Assembly (NCBI RefSeq): GCF_001676025.1
Contig: NZ_LZFW01000084.1
Location: 1 to 64,000 of the forward strand
DNA length: 64,000 nucleotides
Reading direction: 5' to 3'
From: Vibrio sp. UCD-FRSSP16_30
GTDB lineage: Bacteria > Pseudomonadota > Gammaproteobacteria > Enterobacterales > Vibrionaceae
The translations under genes and the position numbers were made by a program. Position 1 is the stretch's first letter, and each line of letters starts with the position of its first letter. Shown in pieces: positions 9,005 through 18,140 of the stretch. A model generated the notes under the pieces. That model saw only the letters and a program-made list of their open reading frames with translations, was not told the origin of the DNA and ran no database searches.

Positions 9005-10720
9005 ATGCGTACCAGTAAATACCTAGTTTCTACTTTAAAAGAAACGCCAAACGACGCAGAAGTAGTTAGCCACCAGCTAATGCTTCGTGCAGGTATGATT
9101 CGTAAACTGGCCTCAGGCCTTTACACTTGGTTGCCCACAGGTTTGCGCGTACTGCGTAAAGTGGAAAATATTGTTCGTGAAGAAATGGACAATGCAGGGT
9201 CAGTTGAAACCCTAATGCCCGTTGTACAACCTTCTGACTTATGGGAAGAAACTGGTCGCTGGGAAAAATTTGGCCCAGAACTACTTCGTATCCACGACCG
9301 TAACCATCGTTCATTTGTATTAGGTCCAACACACGAAGAAGTTATCACTGACATGGTGCGTAACGAGGTTAAATCGTATAAACAATTGCCTCTGAACCTT
9401 TACCAAATTCAGACTAAATTCCGTGACGAAGTTCGTCCTCGTTTTGGTGTAATGCGTTCTCGTGAATTCATCATGAAAGATGCGTATTCATTCCACCTAG
9501 ACCAAGAAAGCTTAAATGAAACCTACGTTGAGATGCACCAAGCATACTGCAACGTATTTAACCGTATGGGACTAGACTTCCGTCCGGTACTTGCTGATAC
9601 CGGTTCTATCGGTGGTAGCGCATCACATGAATTCCATGTACTAGCAGAAAGCGGCGAAGACTTAATTGCCTTCTCTAGTGAATCTGACTACGCAGCTAAT
9701 ATCGAAAAAGCAGAAGCACTTGCTCCAGCAGGTGAAATGCCAGCACCAACACAAGAAATGACAACGGTCGATACGCCAAATGCGAAAACCATTGCAGAGC
9801 TTGTTGAGCAATTTGAACTGCCAATTGAAAAAACAGTTAAAACTCTGTTTGTTAAAGCCGATGAAGAATCTAAATTTACGCTAATTGGTCTTATCATTCG
9901 TGGTGACCATGAACTCAATGAGATTAAAGCTGAGAAACTTGCTCATGTTGCCGCTCCTCTAGAGATGGCTAGTGAAGAAGAAATTCGCGCAGCAATTGGC
10001 GCAGGTCCAGGCTCTCTTGGCCCTGTCGGTCTAGAGCTACCATTCATTGTTGATCGCAGTGTTGCAGTAATGAGTGACTTTGGCGCAGGTGCTAACATTG
10101 ATGGCAAGCACCACTTCGGAATTAACTGGGGTCGCGATGTTGAACTTCCGCAAGTTGAAGATCTACGCAATGTTGTTGAAGGCGATCCTAGCCCATGTGG
10201 TCAAGGCGTAATCCAACTTAAACGTGGCATTGAAGTGGGTCATATTTTCCAACTAGGCAACAACTACTCAAAAGCTATGAACGCAACAGTTCTTGATGCA
10301 AACGGTAAGAGTGCTGTTATGGAAATGGGCTGTTACGGCATTGGTTGTACTCGCGTAGTTGCGGCTGCTATCGAACAAAACCATGATGACAACGGTATTA
10401 TCTGGCCGGATGCGATTGCACCATTCCAAGTTGCTATCGTGCCAATGAACATGCATAAATCTGAGCGAGTAAAAGAAGCGGCAGAAAAACTGTACGCTGA
10501 ACTGACCGCGCAAGGTATCGAAGTATTGTTTGATGATCGTAAAGAGCGTCCAGGTGTTATGTTTAAAGATATCGAACTGATCGGTATTCCACATACGGTT
10601 GTTATTGGCGATCGCAGCATGGATAACGGTCACTTCGAATATAAGAGTCGTCGTGATGGTGAAAAAGTGCCAGTTGAGATTGATAGCATAGTTGCGCATC
10701 TTCAAGGTTTGCTTAAATAA
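9005..10720 (+). CDS. proS: Prolyl-tRNA synthetase
   Basis: A class II aminoacyl-tRNA synthetase charging tRNA-Pro. The 571-aa length and order fit the bacterial long form: class II motif 1 and 2 region at the N-terminus ([46 protein letters not shown]), the inserted INS editing domain that removes mischarged Ala-tRNA-Pro (about 225-400), motif 3 ([14 protein letters not shown]) and the C-terminal anticodon-binding domain (from about 475). A GGAA ribosome site precedes the ATG. Confidence 0.98.
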   Translation: MRTSKYLVSTLKETPNDAEVVSHQLMLRAGMIRKLASGLYTWLPTGLRVLRKVENIVREEMDNAGSVETLMPVVQPSDLWEETGRWEKFGPELLRIHDRNHRSFVLGPTHEEVITDMVRNEVKSYKQLPLNLYQIQTKFRDEVRPRFGVMRSREFIMKDAYSFHLDQESLNETYVEMHQAYCNVFNRMGLDFRPVLADTGSIGGSASHEFHVLAESGEDLIAFSSESDYAANIEKAEALAPAGEMPAPTQEMTTVDTPNAKTIAELVEQFELPIEKTVKTLFVKADEESKFTLIGLIIRGDHELNEIKAEKLAHVAAPLEMASEEEIRAAIGAGPGSLGPVGLELPFIVDRSVAVMSDFGAGANIDGKHHFGINWGRDVELPQVEDLRNVVEGDPSPCGQGVIQLKRGIEVGHIFQLGNNYSKAMNATVLDANGKSAVMEMGCYGIGCTRVVAAAIEQNHDDNGIIWPDAIAPFQVAIVPMNMHKSERVKEAAEKLYAELTAQGIEVLFDDRKERPGVMFKDIELIGIPHTVVIGDRSMDNGHFEYKSRRDGEKVPVEIDSIVAHLQGLLK

Positions 10721-10773
10721 GCCTTTACGCTGGAAAGCCTTTTAGTTAAAAAAGAAGGTAGCAAACTTTAATA

Positions 10774-10793
10774 AAGGCAGCTTAGGCTGCCTT
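10774..10793 (+). terminator. Probable proS terminator
   Basis: AAGGCAGC pairs with GCTGCCTT across a TTAG loop, 54 nt after proS. The T tail (ATTCATTT) is weak, so some read-through into yaeP, 20 nt further on, is possible. Confidence 0.6.
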
Positions 10794-10813
10794 ATTCATT
10801 TCTGGAGAATACG

Positions 10814-11017
10814 ATGAAGATCTATGACTGTTGTGAACTAATCCGTGAACTATATGCGCAAATTGGTAGTGGTGATCAAGGCTATATCCCACAAGCGATC
10901 ACCTGTGCAATCAAAACACTGAATGATATTGCCGCCGATACTAACTTGCCTAAAGATACTCGCGATCGCGCCGCTTTTGCTGCTGCCAACTTGCTTATTT
11001 CGGACTTTGAAGATTAA
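10814..11017 (+). CDS. yaeP: YaeP family protein (UPF0253)
   Basis: A 67-aa protein that resembles E. coli YaeP throughout: YCELIRE.YA.I.SGD.GY.P.A and the ending [15 protein letters not shown] are shared. The function is unknown. It is soluble and probably helical, with no signal peptide. GGAG lies 8 nt before the ATG. In E. coli yaeP sits in the same general neighbourhood as proS and tsaA, which supports the call. Confidence 0.9.
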   Translation: MKIYDCCELIRELYAQIGSGDQGYIPQAITCAIKTLNDIAADTNLPKDTRDRAAFAAANLLISDFED

Positions 11018-11044
11018 TCCTAAATTTTCATTAAGTAACAAAAC

Positions 11045-11075
11045 TCTGACAGCCCCTCAGAGCAAGGCTGTCAGA
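11045..11075 (-). terminator. Probable terminator of the ManD-type gene
   Basis: TCTGACAGCC (11045-11054) and GGCTGTCAGA (11066-11075) form a perfect 10-bp stem with an 11-nt loop. On the minus strand it is followed by GTTTTGTTACTT, a T-rich tail, 50 nt after the dehydratase stop codon. Confidence 0.6.
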
Positions 11076-11125
11076 TAAAAGTTACAGTACCTCGAATAAA
11101 AGTATCTTTAATAACTCGCTAAATC

Positions 11126-12343
11126 TTACCAGTTCCAAATGGTGCCATCTTCAAGGCGACTGACTGGCAAGTATGAGCGTTTGTAGGGATATTTTTCCAT
11201 TGCTGCCTCATCGATATCGACGCCCAAACCTGGCTTCTCATTTGGCAATATCATTCCGTCTTGTAACGTAATCTCATACTTAAATACTTCATTGATTTCA
11301 TCAGTACCAAAACCAATAAACTCTTGAATGCCAAAGTTTGGCGCCCACGCATTCACCGACATATGAGCCATCATTGCAATCGGTGACAGATCTGGTGCGC
11401 CGTGAGGTGCTAAACGGACATGATAAAGGCTCGCAAAATCCGCTACTCTTCTTAACGGAGTAATACCACCGCCATGACTGACGGCTGTTCGGATATAATC
11501 AATGGATTGAGTTTCGATAAGCTCTTTGCAGTCCCAAATCGTATTAAAAGTCTCACCTACCGCCAACGGCGTTGTGGTGTGAGTTCTAATTTGTGCATAA
11601 CTGCTTTGGTTCTCAGCAATTACAGGATCTTCGACAAATAACAAATCGTACGGTTCAAGCAATTTACATAAGCGCGCCGCTTCAATTGGGGTTAATCGGC
11701 TATGCACATCATGCAAAAGATCCACATCAAAACCAAACCTCTCTCTGGCTTGTTTAAACAGTTCAGGGATAAAGTTCATGTACTTTCTAGTAGACCATTC
11801 ATTCTCTGGTGGCAGAGGTCGATTTCCCTGAAGTTCGTAGTAGTTTTTCTTACCTTCGAGAGTGCCGTATGTGCCTTTAGATTTAGGGATAGAACATTGC
11901 AGACGAACGGCTTTATACCCTTGCTCAATAAAGTTACCTAGGTTAGTCAGTACTTCCTCTATGCTTTCACCGTTAGCGTGGGCATAAACAGTAATGCCGT
12001 TGCGGCTTTTACCACCTAGCAGTTGATGTACTGGCACATTGGCATGCTTACCAAAAATATCCCATAGCGCCATATCAATCGCACCGATAGCCGTCATCGT
12101 TACAGGACCCTTACGCCAATATGCACCTTTATAAAGGTACTGCCAGATATCTTCGATATTCAATGCAGATTTGCCAATCAAACACGGCTTAATATGTTCC
12201 TCGATGTAAGAAGCAACCGCAAGTTCTCGGCCGTTTAATGTCGCATCACCAACACCATAAACGCCTGACTCGGTGATTATTTTAACCGTTACAAAGTTGC
12301 GTCCAGGTTTACATATCAAAACCTTAATATCTTTAATCTTCAT
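11126..12343 (-). CDS. Mannonate dehydratase-type sugar-acid dehydratase (enolase superfamily, ManD/RspA)
   Basis: A 405-aa Mg2+-dependent sugar-acid dehydratase of the mandelate racemase/enolase superfamily. ManD residues line up at family positions: R147 and Y159 (catalytic pair), metal ligands D212, E238 and E264, H214 of the HDVH motif, and H314 in LAPHGAPDLSP. Known ManD enzymes dehydrate D-mannonate (and some D-gluconate) to 2-keto-3-deoxy-gluconate; others of this family have little activity and were named for starvation sensing (RspA). The ATG at 12343 (MKIKDIKV) was chosen over an upstream one at 12376 because it fits the family start and follows GGGGTGAT. No other hexuronate genes are adjacent, so its pathway is uncertain. 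Four 13-bp-spaced repeats lie upstream. Confidence 0.88.
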   Translation of the reverse strand: MKIKDIKVLICKPGRNFVTVKIITESGVYGVGDATLNGRELAVASYIEEHIKPCLIGKSALNIEDIWQYLYKGAYWRKGPVTMTAIGAIDMALWDIFGKHANVPVHQLLGGKSRNGITVYAHANGESIEEVLTNLGNFIEQGYKAVRLQCSIPKSKGTYGTLEGKKNYYELQGNRPLPPENEWSTRKYMNFIPELFKQARERFGFDVDLLHDVHSRLTPIEAARLCKLLEPYDLLFVEDPVIAENQSSYAQIRTHTTTPLAVGETFNTIWDCKELIETQSIDYIRTAVSHGGGITPLRRVADFASLYHVRLAPHGAPDLSPIAMMAHMSVNAWAPNFGIQEFIGFGTDEINEVFKYEITLQDGMILPNEKPGLGVDIDEAAMEKYPYKRSYLPVSRLEDGTIWNW

Positions 12344-12378
12344 TGCATCACCCCAATTCATCATCACTTTTGCCATTA

Positions 12379-12430
12379 AGTAAATTTATTCAGTAAACCC
12401 ATTTAGTAAATCGGTTTTGTAAATAATCGT
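12379..12430. repeat. Four 13-bp-phased direct repeats (AGTAAAT) upstream of the ManD-type gene
   Basis: The heptamer AGTAAAT or a one-base variant occurs at 12379, 12392, 12405 and 12418, exactly 13 bp apart (AGTAAAT, AGTAAAC, AGTAAAT, TGTAAAT). Bases between copies vary. The third copy is part of the palindrome ATTTAGTAAAT (12401-12411). The array lies 36-87 nt upstream of the dehydratase start, where a promoter and operator would be expected. Confidence 0.7.
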
Positions 12431-12572
12431 ACGCCAAACAAAAATAATGTCAATGATCACTGAATCAACTTTAGTGGTAAGGATAAGATTGAATAAATTG
12501 TGTGAAGACTTTTGCGAAAACTCGAGGATGAACGGAGGGGTTTGATAAACAATTCATTGAGGACTAGAACAA

Positions 12573-12599
12573 ATTGCTGCTCATAAGCAAAGCAGCAAT
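12573..12599 (-). terminator. Possible terminator of the DUF4250 gene
   Basis: ATTGCTGCT (12573-12581) and AGCAGCAAT (12591-12599) are perfect 9-bp arms with a 9-nt loop. The minus-strand tail is TTTGTTC, weak for a terminator. Confidence 0.4.
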
Positions 12600-12652
12600 A
12601 CTGATATTTTTACCATTTATTACAGCATTATAGACTGATGATTAGCATCAAA

Positions 12653-12841
12653 TCAGCGAAATTGATTCACACTTTCAAGATACTCAAAATCCGCCTCAGC
12701 CAACTTTGCGATAAGTTTATCTTTATCAATATCATAAAACTTAATCAAACTGTCCAAGCTACTAAACTCATCCCTAAGCTTCATATTGACCATGCTTAAC
12801 AAAATGTTGCTGTCCATTGTTTCAAAGCGTTCGATACCCAT
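12653..12841 (-). CDS. DUF4250 domain-containing small protein
   Basis: A 62-aa cytoplasmic protein. The core ETMDSNILLSMVNMKLRDEFSSLDSLIKFYDIDKDKLIAKLAEADFEY, here given only in part (key residues: MD near 9-10, NMKLRD at 19-24, SSLDSL at 27-32, DIDKD at 37-41 and the final NQFR), matches what I recall of DUF4250. No function is established. GAGGTAATT precedes the ATG. It lies alone between the ManD-type gene and nagE, with a terminator on each side. Confidence 0.75.
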   Translation of the reverse strand: MGIERFETMDSNILLSMVNMKLRDEFSSLDSLIKFYDIDKDKLIAKLAEADFEYLESVNQFR

Positions 12842-12942
12842 AATTACCTCAAAATATACTGCGAATATCCGCCACTATAGCAAACTACAAATTAGCTACG
12901 CCACTATAATGAACACCTTATTTTTGCTTATTACAGACATAA

Positions 12943-12969
12943 AAAAAGTAGCCAAAATGGCTACTTTTT
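12943..12969. terminator. Terminator of nagE (bidirectional)
   Basis: GTAGCCA and TGGCTAC with A and T runs on either side form a strong hairpin with an AAA loop, starting 18 nt after the nagE stop on the minus strand. Confidence 0.9.
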
Positions 12970-12986
12970 AAAGCTAGAGTTTGCTG

Positions 12987-14450
12987 TTAAGCCAGTGCTT
13001 TTTTAACACTATCAGCAACTTTATCTACTTTACCGATACCGATGATAACCTGTAGACCACCTTTACCGATTTTGACCACACCTGCTGCGCCTAGTTGTTT
13101 TAAGCGTGCATCGTCGGCTTTACTTGAGTCCACTACAGTCAAGCGTAAACGAGTGATGCAGTTATCGACTTCTAGGATGTTCTCTGCACCACCAACTGCT
13201 TCGATGTAGTTGAGTGCTAACGTTAAATCATCAACGGGTTCTTTATCATCTTCTGATACCGTTAGATCTTCACCTCGACCTGGTGTTTTAAGATTAAACT
13301 TAAGAATGAAGAATCTAAAGCCTGCATAGTACACACCAAAGAAGACTAAGCCTTGTACTATCAGCATGTACCATTTAACCGCTAGAGGGTTCTGGCTAGA
13401 TAGAACGAAATCCACCAAACCTGCTGAGAAGCCAAAGCCTGCCATCCAATGCATTTCTGCTGCAATAAATAGAGAGATACCGGTTAACACAGCGTGTAGC
13501 AAGTACAGTAGCGGTGCAACAAACATGAAGCTAAATTCTAGTGGTTCTGTGATACCCGTAAAGAAAGAAGCCATAGCAGCTGCAAGCATAATAGAAAATA
13601 CAGCGGCTTTATTTTTTGATTCTGCACATTGGTAGATAGCCAGTGCTGCGCCCGGTAGACCAAACATCATAATTGGGAAGAAACCAGCTTGATACATACC
13701 AGTTTGACCAATAACAGCGGTACCATTTGCAATGGATTGAGCGCCACCTAGGAAGTTAGGAATATCATTAATACCGACCACATCAAACCAAAATACTGGA
13801 TATAGAGCATGGTGCATGCCAATAGTCAGCAATATACGGTTAAAGAAGCCAAACAGACCTGCGCCAATAGGGCCCATAGCTTGTAGCTTCACTCCGAAAA
13901 TAATCAATGCGTCATAAACAACTGGCCATACATAAAGCAGAACAAAAGCAAGTATCATGCCCGCAATTGAGGTCAAGATTGGAACCAGTCGTTTACCGCT
14001 AAAAAACGCCAGTGCTTTAGGAAGCTCAACTGTTGAGTATTTGTTGTAAATTTCAGCCGAAATAATACCAACGATAATACCAACAAACTGGTTACCTATT
14101 TTATTAAAAGCTGCTGGTACGTTTTCTTTGGCAACATCAAGTAGAAGTGCTGCGTTATCTGGAGAAAGAAGAGTGGTTACAACCATGAAACAGATAAAAC
14201 CAGCCAACGCTGCCGAACCGTTCTTATCTCGGCTCAAGCCAAATGACACACCAATCGCAAATAGCAGTGCCATGTTGTCGATAATTGCGCCGCCCGATTT
14301 AATTAAGAATGCCGCCAATACATTATCAGCACCCCAACCTACCGGATCAAGCCAGTACCCAATACCCATTAAAATTGCAGCCGCAGGTAAAGTGGCTACA
14401 GGAACCATCAATGCCTTACCTACTTTCTGCATATAGCCTAATACATTCAT
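12987..14450 (-). CDS. nagE: PTS N-acetylglucosamine permease, IICB components
   Basis: An inner-membrane phosphotransferase system permease that takes up and phosphorylates N-acetylglucosamine. The 487-aa protein has an EIIC domain (about 1-390) with GMHHALYPVFW (211-221) and the sugar-binding GITEPLEFSF motif (299-308), a linker, and a EIIB domain whose phosphorylated cysteine is C431 in EVDNCITRLRL. No EIIA domain follows, unlike E. coli NagE; Vibrio NagE proteins are thought to use EIIA-Glc. The ATG at 14450 (MNVLGYMQKV) follows GAGAGGGTGT and is preferred to one 10 codons upstream. Glucose PTS is the alternative, but the N-terminus fits NagE. A NagC-like palindrome lies upstream. Confidence 0.9.
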   Translation of the reverse strand: MNVLGYMQKVGKALMVPVATLPAAAILMGIGYWLDPVGWGADNVLAAFLIKSGGAIIDNMALLFAIGVSFGLSRDKNGSAALAGFICFMVVTTLLSPDNAALLLDVAKENVPAAFNKIGNQFVGIIVGIISAEIYNKYSTVELPKALAFFSGKRLVPILTSIAGMILAFVLLYVWPVVYDALIIFGVKLQAMGPIGAGLFGFFNRILLTIGMHHALYPVFWFDVVGINDIPNFLGGAQSIANGTAVIGQTGMYQAGFFPIMMFGLPGAALAIYQCAESKNKAAVFSIMLAAAMASFFTGITEPLEFSFMFVAPLLYLLHAVLTGISLFIAAEMHWMAGFGFSAGLVDFVLSSQNPLAVKWYMLIVQGLVFFGVYYAGFRFFILKFNLKTPGRGEDLTVSEDDKEPVDDLTLALNYIEAVGGAENILEVDNCITRLRLTVVDSSKADDARLKQLGAAGVVKIGKGGLQVIIGIGKVDKVADSVKKALA

Positions 14451-14493
14451 ACACCCTCTCAAGATGAATCTAGAAATCAATTGTTACAATTTA

Positions 14494-14516
14494 CTTATTT
14501 AACAATAAAAAATAAG
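14494..14516. promoter_or_regulatory. NagC/Mlc-like operator between nagE and the LysR gene
   Basis: CTTATTT (14494-14500) and AAATAAG (14510-14516) are perfect inverted arms 9 bp apart. TTATTT/AAATAA half-sites at this spacing resemble those of the ROK repressors NagC and Mlc. The site is 44-66 nt upstream of nagE. The assignment to NagC is an inference from gene context. Confidence 0.5.
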
Positions 14517-14577
14517 AATCGACAAACCAATTTGATCATATAATGGATTAATAATTTTAATGCCAAAGGGCTAACTA

Positions 14578-15468
14578 GTGAAAAATAAGCCGTTTTTACT
14601 TAGAAACCTGCATACCTTCGAGGTAGCCTCTCAACATTTAAGCTTTACCAAAGCAGGCATCGAGCTCAATCTAACCCAAGGAGCCGTTAGCCACCGAATC
14701 AAAGGGCTAGAAGCTGATTTAGGCTTTAAGCTGTTTATAAGACGTCCTCGTAAGCTTGAGTTAACCCTAGAAGGTAAAAGACTAAAAGCAACATTAGCCG
14801 AGTCTCTTTCTTCTATTTATAGTGAAATAGAAGACATTAATTCCCACGAGTTAACTGGCAACATTGTTATTGCCACCACCCCAGCCTTTGCCAGTGGCTG
14901 GCTGATCCCGCGCTTAAAAAACTTTAAAAAGAAGTATCCGGGTTTTAACCTGACCATTCGTATCGAAGAGGACCAGCTGGATCTTCGACAAAATAACATC
15001 GATATTGCAGTCTATTATGGTCAACCTAATCTTATCGATACTTTCACTCATCCTTTATTTGACGAAAGGCTAGTACCGGTCTGCACTCATGAATATGCCG
15101 TCGAGCATGGATTGTTCCAACAAGACTATGAAGCGTTAAAAGGCATCACCTTTCTTCACGCCCAACAATCTAATGCATGGCAGCGTTGGTTAGATCATTT
15201 TTCTATTGCTCTAGACCCTTACGACAAAGCCTATCACTTTAGTCAAAGGGGCATGCATGTTCAGGCAGCTAAACACTCCCTAGGCGTCGCTATAGGGCGT
15301 TTAAGCTTTGTGGCGAAGATGATCGAAGATGGAGAGCTTGTGGTTCCATTTCCAACAATGCACAGCCAAAACAAATATTACTTGTTGTGCGCAAATGGAA
15401 TGGAGAAGCATCAAAAGATAGAAGCGGTCTTTAATTGGATTAAAGAAGAGCGTGCATCACGTTATTAA
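14578..15468 (+). CDS. LysR family transcriptional regulator, DsdC/GcvA-like
   Basis: A 296-aa LysR-type regulator: an N-terminal winged helix-turn-helix (LRNLHTFEVASQHLSFTKAGIELNLTQGAVSHRIKGLE region, about 8-46; key TQGAVSHRI at 33-41) and a C-terminal effector-binding domain from about 93. It resembles DsdC, the D-serine catabolism activator, in ELTGNI, LRQNNIDIAVYYG, LVPVCTHEYA and the AAKHSLGVAIGRLSF segment, but no D-serine genes are nearby. It starts with GTG at 14578. It is divergent from nagE and shares a 127-bp region with it; control of nagE is possible but not shown. Confidence 0.85.
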   Translation: MKNKPFLLRNLHTFEVASQHLSFTKAGIELNLTQGAVSHRIKGLEADLGFKLFIRRPRKLELTLEGKRLKATLAESLSSIYSEIEDINSHELTGNIVIATTPAFASGWLIPRLKNFKKKYPGFNLTIRIEEDQLDLRQNNIDIAVYYGQPNLIDTFTHPLFDERLVPVCTHEYAVEHGLFQQDYEALKGITFLHAQQSNAWQRWLDHFSIALDPYDKAYHFSQRGMHVQAAKHSLGVAIGRLSFVAKMIEDGELVVPFPTMHSQNKYYLLCANGMEKHQKIEAVFNWIKEERASRY

Positions 15469-15496
15469 TAATGTTTTTGACGATTTTTAGGCAAGA

Positions 15497-15525
15497 AAAA
15501 AGCCCGCTGTAAACAGCGGGCTTTT
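15497..15525. terminator. Bidirectional terminator (LysR gene / cold-shock gene)
   Basis: AGCCCGCTGT and ACAGCGGGCT form a strong GC-rich stem with A and T runs, placed between the convergent LysR and cold-shock genes. Confidence 0.9.
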
Positions 15526-15550
15526 AGAAACTTTAAATTTAATCGTTAGA

Positions 15551-15760
15551 TTAAACTACAGTAACGTTTGAAGCTTGAGGGCCTTTTTGACCTTGTTCAA
15601 CTTCAAAAGAAACTTTTTGGCCTTCAGCAAGAGTTTTGAAGCCGTCAGAAACGATTGCACGGAAGTGAACGAATACGTCAGCACCGCCGTTGTCTTGAGA
15701 AATGAAACCGAAACCTTTTTCTTCGTTAAACCATTTTACTGTACCAGTAGTCTTTGACAT
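15551..15760 (-). CDS. Cold-shock protein (CspA family)
   Basis: A 69-aa single-domain nucleic-acid-binding protein, the usual CSD length. RNP1 KGFGFI is at 15-20 and RNP2 VFVHF at 29-33; W10 and the aromatic residues that stack on single-stranded RNA or DNA are kept. CspA-type proteins act as RNA chaperones. AAGGGA precedes the ATG. About 285 bp separate it from the next upstream gene, long enough for the extended structured 5' leader that cold-inducible csp mRNAs have, but I cannot tell from sequence whether this copy is cold-induced. Confidence 0.93.
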   Translation of the reverse strand: MSKTTGTVKWFNEEKGFGFISQDNGGADVFVHFRAIVSDGFKTLAEGQKVSFEVEQGQKGPQASNVTVV

Positions 15761-16047
15761 GTTATGTCCCTTAGTATTTTTTAAGATAAATTATACGTCG
15801 CTTGTGCGACACGTTCGAAAGCGTAAGTTATTAAGTTAAGGGAAAAACAGAAAACACTACTTTACTTTTTACAATAAAATTTGAAACTTGCTTTTGCTTA
15901 CTTTTATCTAACAACTTTGCCTTACGAAGCGAGTGTTATGCTACAGAAGTTTACGGCGTTGTAAACGTTTTTCTTAGAAAAAAGTTAGATATTTACACGA
16001 TAGCCAACGCAATAATTTCCAACTTACTGAATTACTTCAATTACTGT

Positions 16048-16836
16048 TCAAATATTGAACAGTTGATATTTTTTCAGTTCAGGGATAGTTTTCACTACCG
16101 ACTGCTCTTCTTTAGCTAGTTGATCCATCGAATCACAATAATTTTGAGCTTTTTCAGTGATTTCAGATGAATGTGCTTTCAGTTTTTTCTTGATTGAAGT
16201 TTGTAATTCAACCATTTCATTTTGCAGTTCAGTGAAATTCACACTGCCTTCCGCTGCAAATTTTTCCTGCATCACGGTAAAGGCACTAGCAATAAATTCA
16301 GTGTTAAAAACCTGCCTAGCATCGGCTAGATCTTTTTGCCAATTGTTATGCATAGCGCTCAAAGCATTAGGCTTTAACACCCATTCTCCGTCATGATGAT
16401 AACGCTTCTCTAGTTTCACATAAAAATCAGAAATCGCTTGGCGTACATTATCAAATGCATGAGTGTTATTAAATTTAGCCGACACATCATCAAGAACTTC
16501 ATTGGCTAAAGCAACACCTGAACGTCCGACTTCTTGAACCTTAGGAATAGTCTCATTTAGCTGTTTACGATATTGATCCAGTGCTTGTTGCTGTTGGTGG
16601 CTCAGTTCAATGGTCTTGCCTTCAATCGATAAGCCTTTTTTCTCATCAATAATCGCTTTATGACCTTTCGCATCAATAATCCGCACCCCCTTGCCATCTA
16701 AGTGCACTTCATTATGTAAATCAACATTACATGACTGATATCCATCTATAGCTTGCGCTTGGGTCAATGACGTGAACAGTAGCGATGTGAGAAGCATAGA
16801 AACTGAAAGTAAGCCGTAGAGGCAACGTTTAAACAT
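16048..16836 (-). CDS. yggN: YggN family periplasmic protein (DUF2884)
   Basis: A 262-aa exported protein with a signal peptide (KRCLYGLLSVSMLLTSLLF..., cleavage likely after the AQA near residue 29). The start of the mature part (CNVDLHNEVHLDGKGVRI) and the stretch following it resemble the YggN family. Two cysteines (about C36 and C244) could form a disulfide in the periplasm. The central part is rich in Gln, Lys and Glu and probably helical. The family has no known function. AAGGAATTTAC precedes the ATG. Confidence 0.75.
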   Translation of the reverse strand: MFKRCLYGLLSVSMLLTSLLFTSLTQAQAIDGYQSCNVDLHNEVHLDGKGVRIIDAKGHKAIIDEKKGLSIEGKTIELSHQQQQALDQYRKQLNETIPKVQEVGRSGVALANEVLDDVSAKFNNTHAFDNVRQAISDFYVKLEKRYHHDGEWVLKPNALSAMHNNWQKDLADARQVFNTEFIASAFTVMQEKFAAEGSVNFTELQNEMVELQTSIKKKLKAHSSEITEKAQNYCDSMDQLAKEEQSVVKTIPELKKYQLFNI

Positions 16837-16898
16837 GTAAATTCCTTGTAACTTGATATTACGCTAACTTAGTTGGCGAACACTTTAACCGCTATTAG

Positions 16899-17966
16899 TT
16901 AGTTATCCAATAGACTGAGTTGCTTTGCTTGCGCTTCTGACTGAAGCATTACATTAAGCCCTAATAAACGTATCTCTCGCTGCTGCTGACGCTGCAATAC
17001 TTTTTCTAATAATGGATAAAAGGCAGATAAACTCAATTCATTAGACGTTGTTTCAATGGTAGTCACCTGAAAATCAGCAAACTTGACTTTAATGCCTTGT
17101 TTAACAATCGCTCGAGCATCTTGCTCACTGATTTTATTAAGACGCAGCTTAAGCTCTGGAAACAGCCTTTCATTAACGACTTGCCAGCACTGCTCTAAAG
17201 AAACAATATTCTGATTAAATGTCCGCTCTACCCCAACGGATTTTCTCTCTCGTGAGACTTCGACACTGCGATTATCTAAACCATGGCAACGACTCCATAA
17301 AGAGGAGCCTAAACGCCCATGACGCATCAATAGTTCTCGATAATCCGCTTGGCGAATATCTTCTCCCAAATAATAACCAGAGCGATGTAATTTTTGTAAT
17401 GCGACCTTGCCAACACCGGGAATTTTTTGCAATGGCATATTATCGATAAAGTCTTGAACTTGATCCGGTGGAATAACATATTGTCCGTTGGGTTTATTTA
17501 TATCCGATGCCACTTTGGCTAAAAACTTTATAGGCGCAATACCTGCTGATGCAGTCAATCCCAACTCTTGTTGTATATCGTTACGAATAGACTGAGCAAT
17601 TAAAGTAGCAGAGCCATTATATAAATGACTATCGGTGACATCGATATACGCCTCATCCAATGATAACGGTTCAATAATAGAACTGTAGCGTTTGAAAATG
17701 GCGCGTATTTGCGCTGAAACACTCTTATAAACAGACATTCGCCCTGGGACAACTAATAACTGCGGACAAAGTTTCATTGCTTGCGCTGTAGGCATAGCGG
17801 AGTGAACCCCAAAGCGACGAGCTTCGTAGTTACAAGTTGTCAGCACACCACGTTGGCGCTCCTTTCCCCCAACGGCTAAAGGCCGATTACGATATTCAGG
17901 AAAATCACGCATTTCAACTGCCGCGTAGAAACAATCCATATCGACATGGATAATTTTCTTAGACAC
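16899..17966 (-). CDS. dinB: DNA polymerase IV
   Basis: A Y-family translesion polymerase. The 355-aa protein has the catalytic acidic residues D9 in HVDMDCFYAAVE and D104/E105 in SLDEAYIDV, the palm and thumb helix-hairpin-helix (IPGVGKVALQKL), the little-finger domain in the C-terminal third, and a clamp-binding motif QLSLL (349-353) at the very end. It starts with GTG at 17966. A LexA-type SOS box lies 15-30 nt upstream, so induction by DNA damage is likely, as in E. coli. Confidence 0.96.
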   Translation of the reverse strand: MSKKIIHVDMDCFYAAVEMRDFPEYRNRPLAVGGKERQRGVLTTCNYEARRFGVHSAMPTAQAMKLCPQLLVVPGRMSVYKSVSAQIRAIFKRYSSIIEPLSLDEAYIDVTDSHLYNGSATLIAQSIRNDIQQELGLTASAGIAPIKFLAKVASDINKPNGQYVIPPDQVQDFIDNMPLQKIPGVGKVALQKLHRSGYYLGEDIRQADYRELLMRHGRLGSSLWSRCHGLDNRSVEVSRERKSVGVERTFNQNIVSLEQCWQVVNERLFPELKLRLNKISEQDARAIVKQGIKVKFADFQVTTIETTSNELSLSAFYPLLEKVLQRQQQREIRLLGLNVMLQSEAQAKQLSLLDN

Positions 17967-17980
17967 ACACCACCATAATA

Positions 17981-17996
17981 CTGGTTAAAAACACAG
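17981..17996 (-). promoter_or_regulatory. LexA (SOS) box upstream of dinB
   Basis: The minus strand reads CTGTGTTTTTAACCAG, fitting the LexA pattern CTG-N10-CAG with an AT-rich centre; the flanks AA and TA also fit. It is just upstream of the dinB start, and dinB belongs to the E. coli SOS regulon. Confidence 0.75.
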
Positions 17997-18140
17997 TTAT
18001 TTTAGCTCAATATAAACGCTGTTTGAAATTTATTTTTTCGTTAAATTAAATACAATCAAATAAAAATTGATCTAAAAAATGTAACGCTAGGTAAGTTGAT
18101 GCTAGTATTCGTCGATTTCCAAAAATGGAGAAAGAAAATC

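Noticed and set aside
10268..10705. 145-codon open frame antisense to proS
   Set aside because: Shadow of the proS coding frame; composition and lack of a ribosome site do not support a gene.
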